Assembly (NCBI RefSeq): GCF_027924405.1
Contig: NZ_AP026978.1
Span: 5,518,001 to 5,582,000 of the forward strand
DNA length: 64,000 nucleotides
Direction of reading: 5' to 3'
Source of the DNA: Nocardia sputorum
GTDB lineage: Bacteria; Actinomycetota; Actinomycetes; Mycobacteriales; Mycobacteriaceae
The notes under the pieces were generated by a model. That model was not told the origin of the DNA. It saw only the letters and a program-made list of their open reading frames with translations, and searched no databases. Below, piece by piece: positions 32,696 through 39,781 of the stretch (its first letter is position 1; each line of letters opens with the position of its first letter). Both the position numbers and the translations under genes were made by a program.

Positions 32696-33298
32696 TCACC
32701 GGTGCCCGGCCGCGCGTTCGGCGTCCACCGAGTCGAGCACCCGGGACAACATGTCGAACAGCAGCCGGTCCAGCCCGTCCTGGTCGACGTCGTCGCGGGA
32801 CAGCCACTGCACGGTGAGGTCCTCGGCCATCGCCCACCACGAACGCACCACCAGGCGCTCGGCGGTCGAGCGCGCGGGCCGGCCCAGAGCGGCGAACACC
32901 CGATCGGTCAGTTCGTCGTGCATCCGCTCCATGATCGACTCGAGCACCGGGTCCTGCCCCGCGGCGCGGAGCAGCCCCACCAGTGGTCCGCTGCGCCTGC
33001 GCATGTAGCCCACGAAGTTGGCGATCATCGACGCGAGCGGGTCCGCCGCGTCCGGATCGGGGCCGGTGGCGCGCAGGAATCGCTGCGACGCGGCGTGCAC
33101 GAGTTGCGCGTAGTAGTCCTGCTTGGTCGGGAAGTAGTGGAACAGCAACCCGCGCGAGATGCCCGCCTCCTGCGCGACCGCGTCGACGGTGATCTGGTGC
33201 CAGGGGCGATCGATCAGCATGCCCAGACCGATGCCGATCAGTTGTCTGCGCCGGTCGTCCGCCGAGCGGCGGCCGCCCGCCACGGCAACCTCGGTCAT
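32696..33298 (-). CDS. TetR-family transcriptional regulator
   Basis: A 200-residue TetR with HTH VDAVAQEAGISRGLLFHYFPTKQ and C-terminal features of the KstR/FadR-like group that often sense acyl-CoA (VGYMRRRSGPLVGLLRAAGQD). Start ATG 33298 has GGAGGG upstream. It is divergent from the acyl-CoA dehydrogenase gene; twin TTGAGC-AAT-GCTCAA palindromes in between are almost certainly its operators. It likely represses the dehydrogenase/kinase operon and itself. Confidence 0.9.
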   Translation of the reverse strand: MTEVAVAGGRRSADDRRRQLIGIGLGMLIDRPWHQITVDAVAQEAGISRGLLFHYFPTKQDYYAQLVHAASQRFLRATGPDPDAADPLASMIANFVGYMRRRSGPLVGLLRAAGQDPVLESIMERMHDELTDRVFAALGRPARSTAERLVVRSWWAMAEDLTVQWLSRDDVDQDGLDRLLFDMLSRVLDSVDAERAAGHR

Positions 33299-33311
33299 CC
33301 ACCCTCCTCTA

Positions 33312-33326
33312 TTGAGCAATGCTCAA
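33312..33326. promoter_or_regulatory. TTGAGC palindrome 1
   Basis: TTGAGC-AAT-GCTCAA, perfect 15-bp palindrome, 13 bp upstream of the TetR start. It is the proximal copy of a pair spaced 44 bp centre to centre. Confidence 0.75.
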
Positions 33327-33355
33327 CAATATGCTACCAATGACCCGACCGGAAG

Positions 33356-33370
33356 TTGAGCAATGCTCAG
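33356..33370. promoter_or_regulatory. TTGAGC palindrome 2
   Basis: TTGAGC-AAT-GCTCAG, identical to the first copy except for the last base, 18 bp before the acyl-CoA dehydrogenase start. Its position would block that promoter. The AGCAATGCTCA core shared by both copies is strong evidence for one repressor. Confidence 0.75.
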
Positions 33371-33388
33371 CGAGCCTCGAGGATGGGT

Positions 33389-34597
33389 ATGGACTTCACA
33401 CATTCCGACCGAGCCGTCCGTCTCACCGATCAGGTGCGGCAGTTCGTGCGCGACGAGATCGAGCCGCGCGACGAGGAGCACGCGGCTGCCTTGCGGGAAT
33501 CGCCCTGGGCGGTCCCCCCGGTGGTCGAAGAGCTCAAGCAGAAGGCGCGGGCGGCGGGTCTGTGGAACCTCTTCCTCCCCGATCCCGAGCTCGGCGCGGG
33601 GCTGAGCAACGTCGACTACGCCCCGATGGCCGAGGCGATGGGCGGCTCCGGATGGGCGCCGGAAGTGTTCAACTGCAACGCGCCCGACACCGGCAACGCC
33701 GAGGTGCTGCTGCACTACGGCAGCACCGAGCAGCGGCAGCAGTGGCTGCGGCCGCTGCTGGACGGCACGATCCGCTCGGCCTTCTGCATGACCGAACCCG
33801 AGGTCGCCTCCTCGGACGCGACCAACATGGCCGCGACCGCCGTGGTGGACGGCGAGGAGATCGTGCTCAACGGCCGCAAGTGGTGGAGCACCGGCATCGG
33901 CCATCCGAACTGCAAGTTCGTCATCTTCATGGGCCTGACCGCCCCGGAGGCACACCCCTATCAGCGGCACTCCATGGTGCTGGTCCCGCTGGACACGCCC
34001 GGCGTGCGGATCGAACGGATGCTCACCACCTTCGGCTACCTGGACGAACCCTTCGGCCACGGCGAGGTCACCTTCACCGACGTGCGCCTTCCGCTGGACG
34101 CCGTGATCGCCGGGCCGGGACGCGGCTTCGAGATCGCCCAGGGCCGCCTCGGCCCCGGCCGCATCCATCACTGCATGCGTGCCATCGGCCTGGCCGAGCG
34201 GGCACTGGAACTGGCCTGCCGTCGCGCCCTGTCCCGCACGGCGTTCGGCAAGCCGCTGGCCAATCTCGGCGGGAACCGCGAGCGCATCGCCAACGCGCGC
34301 GTCGCGATCGATCAGGCGCGGTTGCTCGTCCTGCACACCGCCTGGTTGCTGGACACCAAGGGCCTCGCCGGCGCGCGCAGCGAGGTCTCCCAGATCAAGG
34401 CGGTCGTGCCGAGGATGACCCAAGAAGTGCTCGACATGGCGATCCAATTGCACGGCGGCGCCGGGCTTTCCGACGATTTCCCGTTGGCGCGCGCGTTCGC
34501 CGGCATTCGCTCGCTGCGCTTCGCCGACGGCCCCGACGAGGTGCACCTGGGCGTGATCGCCCGCCAGGAGCTGCGCAAATACGGAACCGACCGGTGA
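33389..34597 (+). CDS. Acyl-CoA dehydrogenase (ACAD10/11-type)
   Basis: A 402-residue flavoprotein dehydrogenase. FAD/substrate motifs: CMTEPEVASSDATNM, WWSTGIGHPNCKF, RTAFGKPLANLGGNRERIA, and the C-terminal ADGPDEVHLGVIARQELRK. The last contains the position of the general base region, and the GGAGLSDDFPLARAFAGIR stretch is typical. The R-K-W-W-S-T-G motif is characteristic of the ACAD10/11-like clade. ATG 33389 is preceded by GAGG. It is fused translationally (GTGA) to an APH-type kinase gene, the same two activities found fused in eukaryotic ACAD10/ACAD11. Confidence 0.93.
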   Translation: MDFTHSDRAVRLTDQVRQFVRDEIEPRDEEHAAALRESPWAVPPVVEELKQKARAAGLWNLFLPDPELGAGLSNVDYAPMAEAMGGSGWAPEVFNCNAPDTGNAEVLLHYGSTEQRQQWLRPLLDGTIRSAFCMTEPEVASSDATNMAATAVVDGEEIVLNGRKWWSTGIGHPNCKFVIFMGLTAPEAHPYQRHSMVLVPLDTPGVRIERMLTTFGYLDEPFGHGEVTFTDVRLPLDAVIAGPGRGFEIAQGRLGPGRIHHCMRAIGLAERALELACRRALSRTAFGKPLANLGGNRERIANARVAIDQARLLVLHTAWLLDTKGLAGARSEVSQIKAVVPRMTQEVLDMAIQLHGGAGLSDDFPLARAFAGIRSLRFADGPDEVHLGVIARQELRKYGTDR

Positions 34598-35649
34598 ACG
34601 CTCCGGACGCCGCCGCGGTCCGCGCGGAGGACGCCTTCGACGTCGCCGCGATGCACGCCTGGCTCGCCGAGCGGGTACCGGGTCTGAGCGAGCCGCCCGA
34701 GGTGCGCCAGTTCTCCGGAGGTGCGTCGAATCTGACGTATCTGCTGCGCTACCCGGATCGCGACCTGATCCTGCGCCGCCCGCCGGGTGGCACCAAAGCG
34801 GCATCCGCGCACGACATGGGCCGGGAGTTCCTGGTGCAGCAGCGGCTGCGTCCGCACTATCGCTACGTGCCGCGGATGGTGGCCCGGTGCGCCGATCCGG
34901 AGGTGATCGGCAGCGAGTTCTACGTGATGGAACGGGTGGCGGGCACGATCCTGCGGGGCGATCTGCCCGAGGGCACCAGCCTGTCCCCGGACCAGGCGCG
35001 ACGCCTGTCCACCGCGGCGTTCGACTGCCTGATCGAATTGCACCAGGTGGACCCCGTCGCCGCCGGGCTCACCGAGATCGGGCGGGGCGCGGGCTATGTG
35101 GGCCGTCAGGTCGCGGGCTGGTCGCGGCGCTTCGTGAACGCCCGCACCGACAACGTGGGCGATTTCGCCGCGGTGATGACCTGGCTGGACGCCAACCAGC
35201 CCGCGGACGTCGCCACCACCGTCATCCACAACGACTTCCGTCTGGACAATCTGGTGCTGGACCCGTCGGGCTCGGGCGCGATCGTCGGCGTGCTCGATTG
35301 GGAGATGGCGACGCTGGGCGATCCGCTGATGGATCTCGGTGGTGCGCTGGCCTACTGGGTGCAGGCGGACGACGACGAGGTCATGCGGGCCTCCCGCCGT
35401 CAGCCCAGTCACCTGCCCGGCATGCTGACCCGCGCGCAGATCGTCGAACACTATTGCGCGCGCACCGGACGTTCGGCCGAGAACTGGCCGTTCTATGAGG
35501 TCTTCGGGTTGTTCCGCCTCGCCGTCATCGCCCAGCAGATCTACTACCGCTACCACCACGGACAGACCACGAATCCGGCGTTCAAGGACTTCTGGATGCT
35601 GATCAACTATTTGGAGTGGCGCTGCCGGAAGGTCGCCGGGCTGACCTGA
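34594..35649 (+). CDS. APH-family phosphotransferase (ACAD11 kinase-like)
   Basis: A 351-residue aminoglycoside-phosphotransferase-fold kinase. Motifs: substrate/ATP lobe RQFSGGASNLTYLLRYPDRD with LILRRPPGG, catalytic loop VIHNDFRLDNLVLDP, and metal site VGVLDWEMATLGDPLMDLG. This clade (FadE36-like/ACAD10-11 N-terminal domain, LvaA) phosphorylates the 4-hydroxyl group of 4-hydroxyacyl-CoA so that it can be removed and the chain fed into beta-oxidation. The GTG start overlaps the dehydrogenase stop. The pairing predicts a two-enzyme 4-hydroxyacyl-CoA pathway under the divergent TetR. Confidence 0.9.
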   Translation: MNAPDAAAVRAEDAFDVAAMHAWLAERVPGLSEPPEVRQFSGGASNLTYLLRYPDRDLILRRPPGGTKAASAHDMGREFLVQQRLRPHYRYVPRMVARCADPEVIGSEFYVMERVAGTILRGDLPEGTSLSPDQARRLSTAAFDCLIELHQVDPVAAGLTEIGRGAGYVGRQVAGWSRRFVNARTDNVGDFAAVMTWLDANQPADVATTVIHNDFRLDNLVLDPSGSGAIVGVLDWEMATLGDPLMDLGGALAYWVQADDDEVMRASRRQPSHLPGMLTRAQIVEHYCARTGRSAENWPFYEVFGLFRLAVIAQQIYYRYHHGQTTNPAFKDFWMLINYLEWRCRKVAGLT

Positions 35650-35731
35650 GATTCGTTCTGGATACGCCGCCGGATTTCCTCCACCGACCGCTGGCCGGTG
35701 GACCGTTCACCCTGCTGAGTTTCGATGAGCA

Positions 35732-35938
35732 GTGGAGGCTGATCTTTCCGACGCCAGGTGGTACAAGAGCAGCCATAGCGGCGGCGGCAACGACTGTGTG
35801 GAGGTCGCGCACCTCGACGGGGAAATGACCGGCGTGCGGGACTCCAAGAACCCGACATGTGCGGCGCTGGTCTGCACGCCCGGCCAGTGGGATGCGTTCA
35901 CCGCCGTTGTCGCGGATGGCGCGTTCGACCGCCCGTAG
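35732..35938 (+). CDS. DUF397 protein
   Basis: A 68-residue DUF397 protein: ARWYKSSHSGGGNDCVEVAH, then VRDSKNPTCAALVCTPGQW, F-T-A-V, all standard. In streptomycetes DUF397 proteins (for example ScoA-type partners) lie next to Scr1-like XRE regulators and bind them like antitoxins. Here no XRE gene is adjacent, so it is an orphan. Start GTG 35732; the ribosome site is weak. It is between the APH kinase and a convergent lipase gene. Confidence 0.85.
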   Translation: MEADLSDARWYKSSHSGGGNDCVEVAHLDGEMTGVRDSKNPTCAALVCTPGQWDAFTAVVADGAFDRP

Positions 35939-35964
35939 TCGCGTAGCCCGGCATCGACCGCTTG

Positions 35965-37233
35965 TCATCGCCCGAGCGCGATGGAACCGACGTCGGTCGT
36001 GGTGCAGTGGTTCTGCACCGGCACTCCGGCGAACCGTTCGCGCAGCCAGGCGATCACGCTGCTCTCGGCGAGCGTATTGAGAGTCAGGTGTTCGCTCGAA
36101 TGGTCGCGGATATAGGTGACTCGGGCGGATGGGTCCCGGCAGTAGGCGGAGGCGAGCGCGTCGGCCGGGCCGATGGGGACGAGCCAGTCGGCGGCCGCGT
36201 GGTAGAGGAAGACCGGGGCGTCGGGGACCGACTTGCCCATCCTGGTGCGGTCGAAAACCGCGCGCAGCACCGGCGTGTGCAGTAGGCCGCCCTGCACCAG
36301 GCTGTCGATGTCGAGGAAGGGTTCCGTGACGGCTTGATGCAGCACGCAGCTGCGGTCCTTCGCGGCCAGCAACTGACGGCCGCGCGGTGTCGCGTTCGCC
36401 CGCAGGTAAGCGTCGAGTTCCGGCTCCTCCCGCGCGAGGCCGATGACAGCGGCCGCGACCAGCCCAGCGCCCGGGCCCCGGTTCGCCTCGCGCGACAGGA
36501 CCTCGAGGTCGACGTCGGTGCCGCCGGAGACCACGCCGACGACGTTCAGCTCCGGCGCGTAGGCGCTGCGCAGTTCCGCGCCGTGCAGTGTGGGAATCGA
36601 GCCCCCGGAATATCCCCACATCGCCACCTCGGTGTCGGCTCCCGGCAGTTGCAGCGGACCGAAGCGCTCCGCGGCGCGAATGCCGTCCAGCGCGATCCGT
36701 GCGGCCAGCGGGCCATGGGCGAACGCCGCGTTCGGCCCTTGATGATCCGGCACCACGACCGTCCAGCCCTGCGCCAACAGCGCCGGGGCACTGCGCAGCG
36801 GATCGATCTGCCCGTCGAGCACACCGGCCTGCACCGACCGGCGCACCGTGTAGGACGGTGCGCAGAACAGTCCGGTGGAATCCTCAGCGGCGTGCAGGGA
36901 TACCAATTTGCTGTTCGAGGCAGCGGGTTTCAGCAGCGTCGCGACGGCGGCGAGGGGCTGGTCGGCGCTGTCGCCGGACCGGTAGGAGAGCTGCCAGGCC
37001 TCGGCGTCCAGCGCCGCGAGCTGATTCGCGATGACGACCGGCCGCGCGGCAAGGATCTCGCCGGGCCGCTTGGCGGCGACCAGCTCGGCGGGCGGCCGGT
37101 AGAAGGGGTCCTGCTCGGGCGGCAGGGGCTCCCCCGCCGCCGGAATCTCCGGCTCGGCCGGAGCAGGCGCGCACGGCATGAGCAGCACCGAAAGAGCCGT
37201 TGCGACAACCACGCAGCCCCGTGCGAACACCAC
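35965..37233 (-). CDS. Secretory lipase (LIP family)
   Basis: A 422-residue exported lipase/triacylglycerol hydrolase of the fungal-type secretory lipase family (PF03583), common in mycolate actinobacteria. GTG 37233 has GGGGAGG upstream and begins a signal peptide (FARGCVVVATALSVLLMP, cleavage near APAPA). Nucleophile elbow GYSGG (AMWGYSGGSIPT), acid in YHAAADWLVPIG and His in SSEHLTLNTLA. Two cysteines near FCAPSY and ASAYCRDP likely form disulfides. It is monocistronic and convergent with DUF397. Host lipids or polyesters are possible substrates. Confidence 0.9.
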   Translation of the reverse strand: MVFARGCVVVATALSVLLMPCAPAPAEPEIPAAGEPLPPEQDPFYRPPAELVAAKRPGEILAARPVVIANQLAALDAEAWQLSYRSGDSADQPLAAVATLLKPAASNSKLVSLHAAEDSTGLFCAPSYTVRRSVQAGVLDGQIDPLRSAPALLAQGWTVVVPDHQGPNAAFAHGPLAARIALDGIRAAERFGPLQLPGADTEVAMWGYSGGSIPTLHGAELRSAYAPELNVVGVVSGGTDVDLEVLSREANRGPGAGLVAAAVIGLAREEPELDAYLRANATPRGRQLLAAKDRSCVLHQAVTEPFLDIDSLVQGGLLHTPVLRAVFDRTRMGKSVPDAPVFLYHAAADWLVPIGPADALASAYCRDPSARVTYIRDHSSEHLTLNTLAESSVIAWLRERFAGVPVQNHCTTTDVGSIALGR

Positions 37234-37348
37234 CGACGACCTCCCCTGGAATCGACCGCTTATGCAGAGCATTTCGCGCCGATCGACCGCCCCGGCAGTG
37301 GCATCGTAGCGAAAGTCCGGGCGCCCGAGCGGCGAGTTCGGCGCTCCT

Positions 37349-38017
37349 TCAGTTCGGTGGGGCGATCTTGACGATGGCGGCTTCGTCGTCGGTGGTGGCC
37401 ACGGTGACGAACTGGCGGTAGGTGCGATTGGCGGAATCGGGGCGCAGCTCGGTGATGACCACGTCGTAGCGTCCGTCGAGCATGGGGGTGATCATGACGC
37501 AGTGTTGCGTCCCCGTGGGGACGGAGGCGATGCCCGCGTCGATCACCGCGACCGGCGGCACCGCGGCGTCCGGCACCGTCAGCGACCGCGCGACCGCGCC
37601 CGACCGGGTCACGTAGTAGGCGTGCTGGAAGGCCAGGATCACGTCCGGCCCCGAGGCGGTCGAACCGGTTCCGTTGCCGCGCACCAGCTGTGCGCCGCGC
37701 GTCGGCTCGCAGCCGGGACCGCCGCCCAGCACCGGGTCCGCCACCGTGGCCGATTGCCGCGGCGCCGAGGCCGCGTCCGTGTAGACCAGCACCAGCGCGG
37801 CGGCGGCGAGCGAGGCGGCCAGCCCGGCGCCCCCGACCAGCCATGCCCGGCGTGCGCCGCGCCGGGCGCGACGCCGAGCGCGGACCGCGCGATGCCGGTC
37901 CCGTGGTGGCGGCGGGTCCTGGGCGGAGATCATCCCCGGCCAGGTGGGCACGCGTCCGACCCGGACCTGGCCCCGGCGGGCGCGTCGGCCGCCGGGCTCG
38001 GACGTGTTCGACGACAT
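37349..38017 (-). CDS. Membrane-anchored protein of unknown function
   Basis: A 222-residue protein with a very basic, Arg-rich N-terminus, one transmembrane helix (AWLVGGAGLAASLAAAALVLVYT) and a 130-residue extracytoplasmic domain. That domain has a conserved-looking start GCEPTRGAQLVRGNGTGS, then GPDVILAFQHAYYVTRSG, two cysteines (GPGCEP, TQHCVMITPM) and ends in YRQFVTVATTDDEAAIV. Homologous-looking proteins occur widely in Nocardia and Rhodococcus, but I cannot name a function. Start ATG 38017 with GGGGGTG about 12 nt upstream. It may be transcribed from the same region as the upstream aminoglycoside kinase-like gene. Confidence 0.65.
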   Translation of the reverse strand: MSSNTSEPGGRRARRGQVRVGRVPTWPGMISAQDPPPPRDRHRAVRARRRARRGARRAWLVGGAGLAASLAAAALVLVYTDAASAPRQSATVADPVLGGGPGCEPTRGAQLVRGNGTGSTASGPDVILAFQHAYYVTRSGAVARSLTVPDAAVPPVAVIDAGIASVPTGTQHCVMITPMLDGRYDVVITELRPDSANRTYRQFVTVATTDDEAAIVKIAPPN

Positions 38018-38328
38018 GATCTCGCCGCACCCCCTTTTACCGGTGCCTACTCGGCCACCGTGGGTTCCCTCTCAATGCCGTTGCGCAATAACAACATTGC
38101 ATATCTCACCGGATTCTGTCGGTCGAATGCTCAACAGGCAAGGCCGAACCCCGGCGCGGCGACGCCAGGAGCACGGGTTAGCGGCGTGTCCGGACCGGGT
38201 GGTCGGTGCGGTTCCGGGCCGGCCGCGCTCATCGCGATGCGCTTCGACTGCAACGAGATCGCGGGCACCATGAGCGAGGTGGCGGCCTACGGCACCGCCG
38301 GGCTGATCAAACCTGTGACGCAGCCGAG
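38018..38328. other. 311-bp intergenic region
   Basis: Between the membrane-anchored protein and the APH(3'')-like gene, both minus strand. A plus-strand reading frame that ends at 38332 contains MRFDCNEIAGTMSEVAAYG followed by TAGLIKPV, but it has no ribosome site and overlaps the APH gene end, so I leave it unannotated. No hairpin of note. Confidence 0.4.
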
Positions 38329-39138
38329 CTAGCCCCAGGTGAGCGGATCCAGATGGAGGAAGAACCGCTGACGCGCGGCGTCCAGCTCGATGCCGTATCG
38401 ATCGGCGAAGACGCGGTCGGCGTCTTCGGCGCGCCGCTCGTCCTGCCATGATTCCCTGGCATTGGCCAGCAGCAGCGCGATATCGGCGTACGGGTCGGCG
38501 ACGCCGAGACGCCCGAGGTCGACGAATCCGGCGACAGTGTGCGTGTCCGGATCGAGAATGATGTTGGGCAGGCACAGATCGCCGTGGCACACCACGGCTT
38601 CGGCGGATTCCTGCGTCATCCGCTGTCCCAATTCGGTGGCCAGCCGGGTGAGCAAGACAGTGGGCGGAGTGTCCTGCTGTTCCTCCGGGAGGAACTCGGT
38701 GTGGACCGCGCCGCGCACCACCACGTCCTGGGCGATCGCGAACATCCGCGCCAGGCCGCGGTCGAACGGGCATTCCTCGGCGGGCAGATCGTGCAGGCGG
38801 CGCACCGTGTCCGCGATGGACGCCCATGCACCGGAAAGTGTCCGCACGGGAACAGCGTCCGCGGCGACGCCCGGGACGGCGCTGGTGACCAAGCAGGCGC
38901 CGCCGGCGTCGGTCCGCCAGTCCAGCACGCGGGGGCCGGGGATATCGTGGCCGTCCAGCCAGGCCACCTTGTCCCGTTCCAGCGCGAGGTCGGCGGCCTG
39001 GCCGGGGTCGACACACTTGGCGTAGCGCGAACCGTCGGCAGACCGGAACACCTCGGCGCCGGACTCCCCGGTGCCGACCGGTTCCCATCGGCAGTCGTTC
39101 GGCAGGGCGGCGTGGAAGCGAACAAGCGACTCGGACAC
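38329..39138 (-). CDS. Aminoglycoside 3''-phosphotransferase-like kinase
   Basis: A 269-residue kinase strongly reminiscent of streptomycin 3''-kinase APH(3''). Shared blocks are GESGAEVFRSADGSRYAKCV, RDKVAWLDGHDIPGPRVL, the catalytic loop AVVCHGDLCLPNIILDP (His185-Gly-Asp187, Asn192), GFVDLGRLGVADPYADIALL, and the ending LHLDPLTWG, which is nearly the APH(3'')-Ib C-terminus. Length (269 vs 267) also matches. It may confer or once have conferred streptomycin tolerance; no such phenotype can be read from sequence. It is divergent from the MarR gene. GTG 39138 is the likely start; the ribosome site is weak. Confidence 0.85.
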   Translation of the reverse strand: MSESLVRFHAALPNDCRWEPVGTGESGAEVFRSADGSRYAKCVDPGQAADLALERDKVAWLDGHDIPGPRVLDWRTDAGGACLVTSAVPGVAADAVPVRTLSGAWASIADTVRRLHDLPAEECPFDRGLARMFAIAQDVVVRGAVHTEFLPEEQQDTPPTVLLTRLATELGQRMTQESAEAVVCHGDLCLPNIILDPDTHTVAGFVDLGRLGVADPYADIALLLANARESWQDERRAEDADRVFADRYGIELDAARQRFFLHLDPLTWG

Positions 39139-39205
39139 GCCATCGACGGTAGCAACGCAACCCGCGCGCGACCCACCGTTGCAGACCGCGGGCAACCCGG
39201 ATGTA

Positions 39206-39228
39206 TAGTTGCCAAAAGCAACTAGTTG
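39206..39228. promoter_or_regulatory. Overlapping MarR-type operators
   Basis: TAGTTGC-caaaa-GCAACTA (39206-39224, 7-bp perfect arms) overlaps the 10-bp palindrome CAACTAGTTG (39219-39228). They lie between the APH(3'')-like gene and the MarR gene, likely operators of that MarR protein and near its -10 region. Confidence 0.65.
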
Positions 39229-39274
39229 TACTTGCTAATCAAATCTGCCGGTGGGGAACGTCGAGGTGAGTGTC

Positions 39275-39772
39275 ATGTCCGCAACCGCTCGCGAGCGCCA
39301 GGTCACCGCGACCGAACTCGCGGCCGCCGACGCACTCGGTCAGCGGCTGGTCCGGTTCATGCGCGCGGTCAACCGGGCGAAGTGGCTGCCGGCCCGGCCC
39401 GGTCCACACGGACTGGAGCGACTCGCCTACTCCGTGCTGTTCTGCCTGGTGCACGAGGGGCCGCAGCGCGCGGGCAGGCTCGCCGAATTGCTGCACGCCG
39501 AGGCGTCCACCATCAGCAGACAGAGCAGATCCCTTGTGGCGCACGGCCTGGTGGAACGCCGGACCGACCCGGTCGACGGCCGCGCGTGCGTGCTGGCGGC
39601 CACCGCGGAAGGCGTACGCGTCTTCGAGGAGAACCGGGCGCTGCGCAACCGGTGGCTGGCCGACATCCTGGCCGACTGGCCCGCATCGGACCGCGACACC
39701 CTCACCACACTGCTCGACCGGCTCACCGCAGGAATAGAGACCACTCCCCGACACCCAGCCGATCCGAAATAG
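39275..39772 (+). CDS. MarR-family transcriptional regulator
   Basis: A 165-residue MarR protein with HTH RAGRLAELLHAEASTISRQS and wing VERRTDPVDGRACVLAATAEG, carrying the D-x-R wing motif. GAGGTGAG precedes ATG 39275. It is followed 9 bp later by the DHA2-type exporter, so the two are an operon of the EmrR-EmrB kind. Overlapping TAGTTGC palindromes upstream are the expected operators. The inducer is unknown, probably a hydrophobic compound exported by the transporter. Confidence 0.9.
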   Translation: MSATARERQVTATELAAADALGQRLVRFMRAVNRAKWLPARPGPHGLERLAYSVLFCLVHEGPQRAGRLAELLHAEASTISRQSRSLVAHGLVERRTDPVDGRACVLAATAEGVRVFEENRALRNRWLADILADWPASDRDTLTTLLDRLTAGIETTPRHPADPK

Positions 39773-39781
39773 GGCTCATCC

